Positions 36,766 through 46,169 of a stretch of DNA of 53,936 nt are shown here, one piece after another. How positions within the stretch are numbered: position 1 is the first letter of the stretch; the number at the start of each line of letters is the position of its first letter. The DNA is taken from NCBI GenBank assembly GCA_025056895.1, contig JANWVJ010000007.1:1-53936 (forward strand). Direction: 5' to 3'. The translations under genes and the position numbers were made by a program. The notes under the pieces are model-generated. The model was not told where the DNA came from. It worked only from the letters and a program-made list of their open reading frames with translations, and searched no databases. This stretch comes from Thermoflexales bacterium. GTDB taxonomy: Bacteria > Chloroflexota > Anaerolineae > J036 > Brachytrichaceae.

Positions 36766-38721
36766 TCAACGCCCCCATTCCCAGGCATTCCACGAGAGAA
36801 TGCCGAAGCCGGCGTAGCGCAGGCCGGTGATGCCGCGCACGGGCATCGCCCACACCGGCGTGTAGAGCGGTATCAGCGGCACAGCGTTCGAGATCGTCGC
36901 CAGCGCAGCTTGAACGGCTTGTACCCGTCCTGCGGCGGAGATCACGCTTTCTCCTTCGGCAGCTTCGATCATCAGGGCATCGGCCGACGGGTCGCAGTAA
37001 CCGGCAGCATTGCCTTGCGCAGGGCTGTGGTTCTGCTGATCCGGGATGGCGGCACAATCGAAGACGCCGAAGAAATCTGTCAGGGCCGGCATCTGATATA
37101 AGGCTGCATCAAAGTTGCGGGTCAGCAAAATGCCGCCTGCTTCATATGGGGCAAACAACTTGCCGGCTTTGCCCACGCCGCTCACAATCAGCAGATCGAC
37201 GCCAAAGCCAACTTGGGCGAGTTGCTTTTGAAGGATTTGACCAAGCGCATTGCGCGGGACGCGCTCGTTCGTCACCAGGGTAAAAGACAGGGTTTGGGTG
37301 AGGATGCTGCCGTTCGGCTGACGCAGCGGCCTCACACAGGGCGACACATCACACTGCCAGCCGGCTTGTTGCAACAGCGCCCGCGCTTGAGCCGGATCGT
37401 AGTGCGCAGCCAGTGCATTGTCTGCCACGCCGTAGAACAGGCCGGTTAGGTCAAGGGGGATCGCGGCCGTCACAACGCCCACCGCCGGGTCGGTGAGGAT
37501 GGCCGGCACGTCAACGGCCAGCCGCAGCGCCTGGCGCACTCGCACATCGTCGAAAGGCGGCCGGTTGAGATTGAGGGTAATTTGCTCAAAGCTGGGCATC
37601 GGCAAAACGAGCGCCTCAACGTCGGGGGTGCCGTTCAACCAGTGTAAGACATCGAGTGAGAGCGGCTGAGCGAGATGGGCCTCACCCTGGCGCACCCATT
37701 CGCTTGCCGTGCCGGGGTCAGGCGCGAATTTGAAGATGAGACCGAGTGCATTGCCGGCGGGGGTCAACGGGAACGGTTGCGCTGAACGGACGAGAATCAT
37801 CTCACGGCCTTTGCGCCACTCGACCATCTCAAACGCGCCATCGCCGACAGGACGCTCGGCAAACGAGCTGCGCCAGTGCTCGCGGGGTGGGATGTCAGCC
37901 AAGAGGTGAGCCGGCAGCCAACGCACAACGGCCCAGTAGCGGGCGTCTGAGAGCGGGTCAGACTGGCGAGCATAACGCGCATAGCTCCCTTGTTGACTGA
38001 AATACTCAAAGGCGACGGCGCCTTGCAGCGCGCCGGCAGCGGCAGCGCGCGCTTGCGCCGCGCTCATAAACCGGACAACAATCGTGCGCTCGTCGGGGGC
38101 CTCCATGGCATAGACTTTCTGAATCAGGGGGTCGTTCACTTGGGCTTCGGGGGCCATCAGCAGTTGCCAAGCAAACAAGGCATCTTCAGCAGTCACAGGC
38201 TGCCCATCCGTCCAGCGCCAGCCGGCGCGAATGCGAAAGGTCACTTCAAGATGGCGGGCATCCCCCTCACCGACGAAGCGCGCATCGCCATTTTCCAGCG
38301 TCGGCACACGTTCACACCCCAGCGCAACCGGCGCGCCGGTTTCATCTTGGCCGATGCAGCCCACGAACAAGGGAGCAAGTGCGATGCGGGCAGCTTGGCC
38401 GGTTGCGTATAGCGGGTGAAGCGTCTGCGGCTCGCCCACGATCGCCATCACAATCGGCGACGGCGGAACGGGTGAAGCGGTAGGCGTGGCGACGGCCGCG
38501 GTCGGTTGAGGGACGGCTGTGGACGTCGGAGGAATCGGCGACGGGATGGGCAAAGTCGCAGGTTGGATCGTTTCAGTCAGGGCCGGCGATGGAGAAGACG
38601 CGGCGTTGGCGCAGCCGGCTGTGACCAGCAGCAACCCACCTACCAGACCCATCAGAAGAAACCGATCCAGCGGCGCTGCAAGGAAGGAGCGCAGGATCAG
38701 GGCAGGGAGTGGTCGTTTCAT
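36766..38721 (-). CDS. ABC transporter substrate-binding lipoprotein, family 5
   Basis: Lipobox [60 protein letters not shown]. Confidence 0.85.
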   Translation of the reverse strand: MKRPLPALILRSFLAAPLDRFLLMGLVGGLLLVTAGCANAASSPSPALTETIQPATLPIPSPIPPTSTAVPQPTAAVATPTASPVPPSPIVMAIVGEPQTLHPLYATGQAARIALAPLFVGCIGQDETGAPVALGCERVPTLENGDARFVGEGDARHLEVTFRIRAGWRWTDGQPVTAEDALFAWQLLMAPEAQVNDPLIQKVYAMEAPDERTIVVRFMSAAQARAAAAGALQGAVAFEYFSQQGSYARYARQSDPLSDARYWAVVRWLPAHLLADIPPREHWRSSFAERPVGDGAFEMVEWRKGREMILVRSAQPFPLTPAGNALGLIFKFAPDPGTASEWVRQGEAHLAQPLSLDVLHWLNGTPDVEALVLPMPSFEQITLNLNRPPFDDVRVRQALRLAVDVPAILTDPAVGVVTAAIPLDLTGLFYGVADNALAAHYDPAQARALLQQAGWQCDVSPCVRPLRQPNGSILTQTLSFTLVTNERVPRNALGQILQKQLAQVGFGVDLLIVSGVGKAGKLFAPYEAGGILLTRNFDAALYQMPALTDFFGVFDCAAIPDQQNHSPAQGNAAGYCDPSADALMIEAAEGESVISAAGRVQAVQAALATISNAVPLIPLYTPVWAMPVRGITGLRYAGFGILSWNAWEWGR

Positions 38722-39386
38722 GAGCTGATCTTCCGGCGGTGACGGGTGCGCAGTTCAGATTGCAGCCGGCGCCACTCTGCAATAGCTGCATGGTTGCCGC
38801 TCAACAGCACATCGGGCACGCGCCAGCCACGAAACTCGGCCGGCCGGGTGTAATGAGGATGTTCGATCATGCCGTTGGCGTGCGACTCATTTTCCGGCGC
38901 CCACTCCGGCAACACACCCGGCACCAAGCGCGAGACGGCATCGATGATCACCATTGCTGGCAACTCACCTCCGGTGAGCACGTAGTCCCCGATGCTGATC
39001 TCGTCGGTGCACAAGTACTGGCGCACGCGTTCATCCACTCCCTCGTAGTGACCGCAAATCAACGCAACGCGCGGATAGTGCGCCAACTCTCTGGCGATGG
39101 CATGAGTAAACGTACGGCCAGCAGGCGACATCAAGACGATCGGTATGCCTCGCGCGCCGGCCAACACCGACTCGACCGCCGCGAAGATGGGTTCCGGTTT
39201 CATCACCATGCCGCCACCGCCGCCGTAGGGATAGTCATCTGTCGTGCGATGCTTGTCGGTCGCGTAATCACGGATGTTGTGGGTATAGATTTCGATCAGG
39301 CCGGCGTCCACCGCGCGGCGCACGATGCTCTCCGAAAACGGGCCGACAAACATGCCGGGGAATAAGGTGAATACATCAAAGCGCAT
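38718..39386 (-). CDS. trmD: tRNA (guanine-N1)-methyltransferase
   Basis: [85 protein letters not shown]. Confidence 0.95.
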   Translation of the reverse strand: MRFDVFTLFPGMFVGPFSESIVRRAVDAGLIEIYTHNIRDYATDKHRTTDDYPYGGGGGMVMKPEPIFAAVESVLAGARGIPIVLMSPAGRTFTHAIARELAHYPRVALICGHYEGVDERVRQYLCTDEISIGDYVLTGGELPAMVIIDAVSRLVPGVLPEWAPENESHANGMIEHPHYTRPAEFRGWRVPDVLLSGNHAAIAEWRRLQSELRTRHRRKISS

Positions 39387-39430
39387 GGCCTTGCGAGATG
39401 GACGACGGTGCTGCGCGTCAGATGTGCGGC

Positions 39431-39763
39431 TCACTTGGCGCGACGAGCGCCTTGCCCGGAACGCTTTTCGCGCTCCACGCGCTGCATGAAGTCGAGCGGA
39501 TGGCTGATCGCAGCAGGAATGATGCGCACTTCTACGCCCTTAGCGACTTCAATGCGCGCGATATCCTCTTCTCGATTCAGATAGGTTAACTTGCCGACGA
39601 TGCCTCCGACCGTCACAATTTCTTCGCCGATCTTTAGCTCGGCAACCACTTGTTCTTGATTTTTGCGCGCGCGGTTCTGCGGCACGATGACAACTACCCA
39701 GACCAGCAGAAACACGAAGGCAATGGTAGAGAAAAAGACAACAATGGCAAACCCTGCATCCAT
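39431..39763 (-). CDS. yajC: preprotein translocase subunit YajC
   Basis: TM then [40 protein letters not shown]. Confidence 0.85.
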   Translation of the reverse strand: MDAGFAIVVFFSTIAFVFLLVWVVVIVPQNRARKNQEQVVAELKIGEEIVTVGGIVGKLTYLNREEDIARIEVAKGVEVRIIPAAISHPLDFMQRVEREKRSGQGARRAK

Positions 39764-40147
39764 TCAGATTGCTCCGCATGACATGAGGCGCCGGCAAGAC
39801 GCACGCTCGCCGGCGATCGCCTCATTCAAAGTATACGTACGAGCTGTAGGCGACAGACGGCGGCAGAACAGCGGATGTAACGCAAACAGCCGCACAAACT
39901 TTCGCCGGCTGCGATTATACTTGCCGAAAAGTGTGCGGTTTTCAGTACGGTCTCTGGCTCGCAGCCGCTCGGAGAGGTCGGTGATCGAATTGCCAGGAAT
40001 CAAAAGACTCTGATGTCCTCCTGCCAAAATTGTGGGATACGAGCTGCGCAGACACTCGAGCGGTATATCTTGTCTACCTGGCCTGGATTTGAGGGGCCGG
40101 CGAGTTCGTTCGGCGGGTGCACCTATCACGAGACGGAAGGATAATCG

Positions 40148-40645
40148 ATGATCCAACGCCGCTATCGAGCGCTCCATTTCATGACTTTCGCACTGCAAGT
40201 ATTTGCGTGGGCGTCGTTGATTCTCGGTCTGTTGAGCGCCTCGGCGATCTTTCTGACTGGCGTCTTCGATTGGATACACCTCCCTTTTGTGCAGGAGCTG
40301 CCCGATGGCACTCCTCCGACCGGTATGATGATCGGGGTCATCGCCGGCCTAAGCATCGCGCTGTTTACCTTGATCCAGTTCGCCGTGTTGTTAGCAGCCA
40401 GCCAGTTGATCTCTCTGCTGATCGATATGGGACACAACACACGCCTGGCAGCCGACGCAGTACAACGTCTTCTAGCGCTACAAACGGCACTCTGGTCGCA
40501 AAGCCTGACTCCTTCTCCGCCACAGTTCCTGACAGACGACGGCCCACCTGGTTATGGGCCGGCTGAGGACTCACTCCCAGAGCAAGCGCCGGCAGAGCCG
40601 ACCATCACCGCTCCGGTCTCTTCTTCGTCAAATGCCCAAGATTAG
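40148..40645 (+). CDS. membrane protein of unknown function (2 TM)
   Basis: Two long hydrophobic segments and low-complexity acidic/Pro tail. Confidence 0.55.
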   Translation: MIQRRYRALHFMTFALQVFAWASLILGLLSASAIFLTGVFDWIHLPFVQELPDGTPPTGMMIGVIAGLSIALFTLIQFAVLLAASQLISLLIDMGHNTRLAADAVQRLLALQTALWSQSLTPSPPQFLTDDGPPGYGPAEDSLPEQAPAEPTITAPVSSSSNAQD

Positions 40646-40729
40646 GCTACCCACTAGCGGCCTACGCCTCCCAACCACCGGCTCTAGGGCGTCTTAGAGT
40701 TTGTATAATCGGCGCGCGCAGAGGGTTGT

Positions 40730-41899
40730 ATGCGTTATGACAACCGATTTGGGCGATTAAGCCGGTATCGATCCGGTGCGGGCAGACGCTCGCTTCGAGC
40801 CGGCATATCGCGTTATATCGCTCACTTCATCATTCTGGTCATTGCGGTCATTGCCGTGATACTCGCGACAGCTCAATTGCCTTTGGCAGCCACACCGGTT
40901 TCCAGCTCGGCTGCCACACCTCCGTCCAACCTTGGCCAACCCGGCTTGGTGCTCGCCCGACGCGAGGGTGCGCTGGGCGGAGGAGACGAAGGTTCTGTTA
41001 TACGGAACCTAGCGCCGTTGACGGAGACGGGGGCCTCGAGTGAGACAGCTAGTTCAGCCAACTCGTCGCGCGGCCTGATCTACTACTCGGTTCAGCCGGG
41101 CGATACGCTGTTCGGCATTGCGGCGGCCTTTGGGTTGACGCCCGAGACGGTGCTTTGGTCGAACTACAAAGCGCTCAAAGACAACCCAGACCTGCTGTCC
41201 ATCGGGATGGAATTGGTCATCCCACCTTCAAACGGCTTGGTCGTAGAAGTAGAAGCCGGCGACACCATCGAAGCAATTGCGCGTCGCTTTCAAGTTTCAC
41301 CAGAGTCAATCGTCGAACAGAAAGTCAACAACTTGAGCAACGTGAATCAGGTGCTGCAAGTGGGCCAAGAGCTGTTTGTGCCGGGCGGGCAACGCGAAAC
41401 TGTGATTTGGCAAGTGCCCAAGCCGGTGCAGGTAAGCCGCAACCCGGTTACCGGCGTGGCAGTCTATCGCGTCGGACGCTGTGGCGAAGTGGCCATTCCT
41501 ACGCTGGGCACGGGCAGCTTTATCTACCCCACCAACCGCCGATATCTCTCTGGGTACAACTTTAGCAGTTGGCATCCGGGGTTGGACTTCGCCGGCCGGC
41601 TGGGAGAGCCGATCTACGCCGTAGACAGCGGCACGGTGATCTATGCTGGCTATTCACTGAACGCGGCTGGCGTGCCGGTCGGCTATGGTCAGTACGTTGT
41701 GCTGGATCACGGCAACGGCTATCAGACTCTCTATGCTCATGCCAGCCAGTTATACGTGACGTGCGGGCAACAGGTGTTGCAAGGCACAGTGATTGCTGCA
41801 GTGGGGTCAGTAGGTCGCTCAACCGGCCCGCACCTGCACTTCGAGATTCGCGCCGGCGGCAGAGCAATCAACCCCTGGAGCGTGTTGCCAGCGCCATAG
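40730..41899 (+). CDS. LysM-domain M23 family peptidase
   Basis: YYSVQPGDTLFGIAAAFGLTPETVLWSN (LysM x2); HPGLDFAGRLGEPIYAVDSGTV...HGNGYQTLYAHAS...TGPHLHFEIR (M23). Confidence 0.9.
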   Translation: MRYDNRFGRLSRYRSGAGRRSLRAGISRYIAHFIILVIAVIAVILATAQLPLAATPVSSSAATPPSNLGQPGLVLARREGALGGGDEGSVIRNLAPLTETGASSETASSANSSRGLIYYSVQPGDTLFGIAAAFGLTPETVLWSNYKALKDNPDLLSIGMELVIPPSNGLVVEVEAGDTIEAIARRFQVSPESIVEQKVNNLSNVNQVLQVGQELFVPGGQRETVIWQVPKPVQVSRNPVTGVAVYRVGRCGEVAIPTLGTGSFIYPTNRRYLSGYNFSSWHPGLDFAGRLGEPIYAVDSGTVIYAGYSLNAAGVPVGYGQYVVLDHGNGYQTLYAHASQLYVTCGQQVLQGTVIAAVGSVGRSTGPHLHFEIRAGGRAINPWSVLPAP

Positions 41900-41998
41900 A
41901 ATGCGGTCAGCGCAGGCGGGACAATCGGTTGCAAGACGATCTCGCAGCCGGCGACACAAGACGCTGTACTATACTTCACCTCCTCAGAGTTTTCTATC

Positions 41999-43189
41999 GT
42001 GTTACCGACTCAACGCAGCAATCCATTCAGCATCACCGAACACTCGGCGCAGGTGATCAATCGCGTGCGTGCGACTCGGCGTCTGATCCGCCTTCAATTG
42101 CGCTCAGAGGAAATCCGCTGGCAACTGCTGGTGTTGATCGGGCGATACACCTCACACATAGCGATCGTGAGTGTAGCGTTGCTGGCCGTTGCGCTGGCCG
42201 GTATGCGGCTAGACAGCCTCGCTTCGGCCGGTAGATCGGCAGCAGAGACCAAGCCGGCGCTTGCCTCTGCCGGCGACTCGGCTGAATCCGACGTCGCCGA
42301 TCGGCCCGGCAGCGGCGGGGCGCTTCTCAAGCCGTTCTTTCAGACATACGCGGCGCTCAACAATCAGGACGGCGGGCTGATCGCACGGCTGGCTGTCGTT
42401 GAGACTGCCCAACTGGCCGAAGCGCGCACGGCAATCATCACCTACACCGTGCAGCCCGGCGACACGGTTGAGGCAATTGCCGTGCGATTCGGATTGCAGC
42501 CCTCGACGCTGGTTTGGTCGAACGAAGCCGTGGAAGAGACACCCGACCGGCTCGATATTGGCCAGGTGCTGTATGTGCTGCCGGTGGACGGCATCTGGTA
42601 CACCGTCCAAGCGGATGACACGTTAGAAGGGATCGCCACAAAGTTCAAGGCCAAAGTAGAAGACATCGTTTCCTTTCCGCTGAATGGGCTATCTGCTTCG
42701 GCTAACCTGTTGCCGGGCCAAAAAATCGTTGTACCCAGAGGTATCAAGCCATTCACACCACGTCCGGCGCAACCGACGACCACCTACTCCGCTGGGACAT
42801 ATAGCGCTGCGCCGGTGCGCACGGCCGGCAGCGGCGCATTTCTCTGGCCGACAACCGGTTCTATCTCACAGGGCTTTTGGTGGGGTCATCGCGCAATCGA
42901 CATCGCCAACGCCGTGGGCATTCCGATCGCTGCCGCCGACGGCGGCTATGTGAGCTTCGCCGGCTGGGATAACACTGGGTACGGCTACATGGTGATGATC
43001 GATCATGGCAACGGCTTTTCCACCGTATATGCTCACCTGAGCGCCTACTACGTTGATCCTGGCCAACCGGTCGCGCGCGGCCAGATCATCGCCGCCATGG
43101 GCAGCACCGGCCGCTCGACCGGCCCGCACCTGCACTTCGAGATTCGCTACGGGGGTGTTTTACAGAATCCGCTGTACTACCTCCCCTGA
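41999..43189 (+). CDS. LysM-domain M23 family peptidase
   Basis: YTVQPGDTVEAIAVRFGLQPSTLVWSN; HRAIDIANAVGIPIAAADGGYVSFAGWDNTGYG...STGPHLHFEIRYGG; GTG start. Confidence 0.9.
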   Translation: MLPTQRSNPFSITEHSAQVINRVRATRRLIRLQLRSEEIRWQLLVLIGRYTSHIAIVSVALLAVALAGMRLDSLASAGRSAAETKPALASAGDSAESDVADRPGSGGALLKPFFQTYAALNNQDGGLIARLAVVETAQLAEARTAIITYTVQPGDTVEAIAVRFGLQPSTLVWSNEAVEETPDRLDIGQVLYVLPVDGIWYTVQADDTLEGIATKFKAKVEDIVSFPLNGLSASANLLPGQKIVVPRGIKPFTPRPAQPTTTYSAGTYSAAPVRTAGSGAFLWPTTGSISQGFWWGHRAIDIANAVGIPIAAADGGYVSFAGWDNTGYGYMVMIDHGNGFSTVYAHLSAYYVDPGQPVARGQIIAAMGSTGRSTGPHLHFEIRYGGVLQNPLYYLP

Positions 43190-43258
43190 CGCAGAACCGG
43201 CCGGCACAGCGGACACAACCCCGCCGATCATGAAAGTAAGGGCGCACTTTGCCCTACG

Positions 43259-44428
43259 CTATTCGTAAAACGGGGCGGCGGTGTGGCGCAGATCGGCCAA
43301 GCGGAACTTTTCGCCGCTGTGGCTCAGGGCAGACAGGATGGCGATCTTGGCGTCGATCTCCTCGCGCGGATTGCCGAAGATGGCTTCCCAGCCTTGCTCG
43401 CTGGTGACGACAACGCCGCGCTCCGGCTCTTCGATCAAGCGGGTGATGGTGAGGCCCATGTCGGCCATGATGCGGCGCACGATCAATCGAGCGTCGTCAC
43501 TATATTCAGAACTACTTAAATCGACTCCCTGGGCCGGGCCGGCAACGCGGCCAGTCAAGTCTTGCAGCGTAGCCGGCTCAGGCAGGTCGGGCGGCTCGGC
43601 TGCGCCGAACACTTCCAAGAAGGCCGCATATTCCAAAGGCGTTAAGCGCTCCGGGGTTGTGTAATCGCGGTAGTGGATTTTGTTGACGAATTGATCGAAC
43701 AGCGCGTCCATCTCCGGTAGCTCAAACAAGAGCTTGCAGCGGTCGCTCAGCGCGCGGGCAGCCGGACTGTACGGCACCTTCAACAGGATCGGCAAGCCTA
43801 CCTGCGCCGCGAAGCGCTCGGCTACGCCGCTGCCATCATCACGGTTGAGCACCATGCCGATCACGCGCGACTTGCCGCCCATTGCAGCGAAATAGTTCAC
43901 GGCGCGCACAATGTTGTTGGCCGCATACAGGCTCATGCGGTCGTGCGAGGCGACGATGATGATTTCCTCGGCCATGCTCTTGGCAATCGGCGTAGCGAAG
44001 CCGCCGCACACCACGTCGCCCAAAAAGTCCATGACGATGTAATCGAGCGCCCATTCAGCCATGCCCCGTTCTTCGAGCAGGCCAAAGCCAAAAGAGATGC
44101 CGCGCCCGCCACAACCGCGCCCCACCTCCGGCCCGCCCAGTTCGGCGCCAAAGACGATATGCCCTCTGCCGGTCAGGTCGGTGCGGTAGATCAAGTGGCT
44201 GACATCCAGCTCTTTCTCACGGCCGGCTTCTTTCATCAGCCGCCACTGGTCGCCGATTGTGGGCAGACTGCGCCCATCGAACAAGGCATTGCATGAATCA
44301 TGCTTAGGATCACATCCCAGTTGCAACACGCGCAAGCCCTTCAAGGCCATCTTGCCCGTCAGATTGGCGGTGAAGAAGCTTTTACCGATACCGCCTTTAC
44401 CGTAGATCGCAATCATGCGCGGGGTCAT
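43259..44428 (-). CDS. bchX: chlorophyllide a reductase iron protein subunit
   Basis: IAIYGKGGIGKSFFTANLTGKMALKGLRVLQLGCDPKHDSCN; LGGPEVGRGCGGRGISFGFGLLEE; DFLGDVVCGGFATPIAKSMAEE. Confidence 0.9.
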   Translation of the reverse strand: MTPRMIAIYGKGGIGKSFFTANLTGKMALKGLRVLQLGCDPKHDSCNALFDGRSLPTIGDQWRLMKEAGREKELDVSHLIYRTDLTGRGHIVFGAELGGPEVGRGCGGRGISFGFGLLEERGMAEWALDYIVMDFLGDVVCGGFATPIAKSMAEEIIIVASHDRMSLYAANNIVRAVNYFAAMGGKSRVIGMVLNRDDGSGVAERFAAQVGLPILLKVPYSPAARALSDRCKLLFELPEMDALFDQFVNKIHYRDYTTPERLTPLEYAAFLEVFGAAEPPDLPEPATLQDLTGRVAGPAQGVDLSSSEYSDDARLIVRRIMADMGLTITRLIEEPERGVVVTSEQGWEAIFGNPREEIDAKIAILSALSHSGEKFRLADLRHTAAPFYE

Positions 44429-44550
44429 ACAAGCCTCCAGTAGACAGTGGTTACGCAACAAATCACAGATGACAAACTAAGAACGGTAGAACACGTCACA
44501 CACGATACGAGATACGCAAGACCCAACTTTCAACTTTCAACCTTCAAGCT

Positions 44551-45516
44551 TCAACTTTCAACCTCCACTCCGCCCCACTCCAGCACCAGCTTGACACAGG
44601 CGGGATCGTTAAAGGCAATCTCGAACGCGCGAGCCGGCTGATCGGCGCTTAGGCGATGGGTAATCAGAGAATCGACCTGCAAGCTGCCGGCGGCAATCAA
44701 GTCGCGGGCGCGAGCCAAGTCGCCGGCTGCCCATTCCTTACTGGCAACCAGCATCAGCTCACGCAGAAAGATCGGCATATAGGGCAGATGCACTGCGTCG
44801 TAATAGCCCAGCAACACGATGCGCCCACCTTTCTGCACCGACATCAGGAACGGCGCAATGGCGTCCATTTTGCCGGTGGCATCAATCAGCACATCGAAGG
44901 CCGGCTGAGAATGAACTGGCGGCGTCTCTTCGATCAACCATACCTCATCTGCCACAGACAAATTCAGGCGCGCGGCGATTCGATCGGTGACGGTAACCTG
45001 GGCGCCGCGCGCTTTGGCGATGCGGGCAGCCAGTTGGCCGACCACGCCCTGGCCGAGCACCAGCGCACGCGGCGCATTGCCAGCCTGAATCCCGGCCTGG
45101 TCCACGCCATGCAACGCCGTGGCCGCCAGCGCCAGTAGGACGCCCTGTGCGTCGGTCAACGGCCCCAACTCGGTCAAGTGGGACTGAGGCGCGACAATGT
45201 GCGCGCTTTGTCCGCCAAAGGCCGGGTTAACGCCGATAAAGCCGTAATTGCCGCCGACATAGACGCGCTTGCCGATCCAAGCACGCGCGCGAGTGCCGGC
45301 GTCAATCACCTGCCCAACCGTCTCGTAACCCGGCACGACCGGGAATTGCAACATCGGGTGGGGCATCACCCCGCGAAACAGCATGCGTTCTGTGCCGGCA
45401 CTAATCGAGGTGAGCGTGGTGTGCACCAGCACATCCTCGTCACCCAAGGGCTTCAATTCGACTTCGCGCAACTCAACCGTATGCGCAGCAGGGAAGACTA
45501 TCGCTTTGGTCTTCAT
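44551..45516 (-). CDS. bchC: bacteriochlorophyllide a dehydrogenase (zinc-alcohol-dehydrogenase-like)
   Basis: SISAGTERMLFRGVMPHPMLQFPVVPGYETVGQV; ALVLGQGVVGQLAARIAKARGAQVTVTD; bch operon context. Confidence 0.85.
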   Translation of the reverse strand: MKTKAIVFPAAHTVELREVELKPLGDEDVLVHTTLTSISAGTERMLFRGVMPHPMLQFPVVPGYETVGQVIDAGTRARAWIGKRVYVGGNYGFIGVNPAFGGQSAHIVAPQSHLTELGPLTDAQGVLLALAATALHGVDQAGIQAGNAPRALVLGQGVVGQLAARIAKARGAQVTVTDRIAARLNLSVADEVWLIEETPPVHSQPAFDVLIDATGKMDAIAPFLMSVQKGGRIVLLGYYDAVHLPYMPIFLRELMLVASKEWAAGDLARARDLIAAGSLQVDSLITHRLSADQPARAFEIAFNDPACVKLVLEWGGVEVES

Positions 45517-46169
45517 GTTATTCGCTTCTCCGATGGAAGTGTGTTCTCAACAAGCCGGCGATGCACTATCAGAACCACGCCGGCGGCCATCCCCACGCAC
45601 AGGCCGTATAACAAGGCAAACGTCAGGCGAATGGCAGCGGAGGAAGACAAGCCGATGGGGTCGTGTGGGTGCATGACCAGCGGTGTGTTGGAGATAAGCG
45701 CGCCGTATAGCGCCGCCGGCGCAAGGTAGAGCGCGCCCTTCAGGCGGGCCGGCAGCGGCCAGGTGGCTAAGGTCAACACAATCACCGAGCCGGCCAACAT
45801 GATCACATTGGCGCGCATGCGCGGCTCGGCCCAATACACGCCACCCCAGTTAACCCACGCGGCCAGCGCGCTGAGCGTCGCGCCAGCGCCGAAGCACACC
45901 GCTGCCACACAGCCGATGGCAAACGCCCAGGTTTGCCACGACGGGCGCCCAGTGAGCAGAACGACCAGGCCAAGAACAGCCAGCAAGGCAAAACCGGTCA
46001 GGCCGGCCCAGGTGCAGGCCACATGCCAGTACACCACCCGAATGCCATCGCCCAGGGTGCGCTCGGCAGGAGCCAGCACAGTGGTCAGTGCGCCGGCCAG
46101 CAAACAGAGGGCGAGCCAGCCGGCCTGCGCGCAGCCGGACTGCATGACAGCGGCAAGGCGCGCCATCAC
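45513..46169 (-). CDS. divergent CcmC/CcsA-like multi-TM protein inside the bch operon
   Basis: GIRVVYWHVACTWAGL (cf. CcmC RIMYVHVPxAW), WGGVYWAEPRMRANVIML (WWD-like), MHPHDP; six or so hydrophobic segments. Confidence 0.6.
   Translation of the reverse strand: MMARLAAVMQSGCAQAGWLALCLLAGALTTVLAPAERTLGDGIRVVYWHVACTWAGLTGFALLAVLGLVVLLTGRPSWQTWAFAIGCVAAVCFGAGATLSALAAWVNWGGVYWAEPRMRANVIMLAGSVIVLTLATWPLPARLKGALYLAPAALYGALISNTPLVMHPHDPIGLSSSAAIRLTFALLYGLCVGMAAGVVLIVHRRLVENTLPSEKRIT

Noticed and set aside
43220-43256. Hairpin GTAAGGGC-GCACTTT-GCCCTAC between convergent M23 and bchX genes
   Set aside because: Short bulged stem without a clear U tract; too weak to call a terminator
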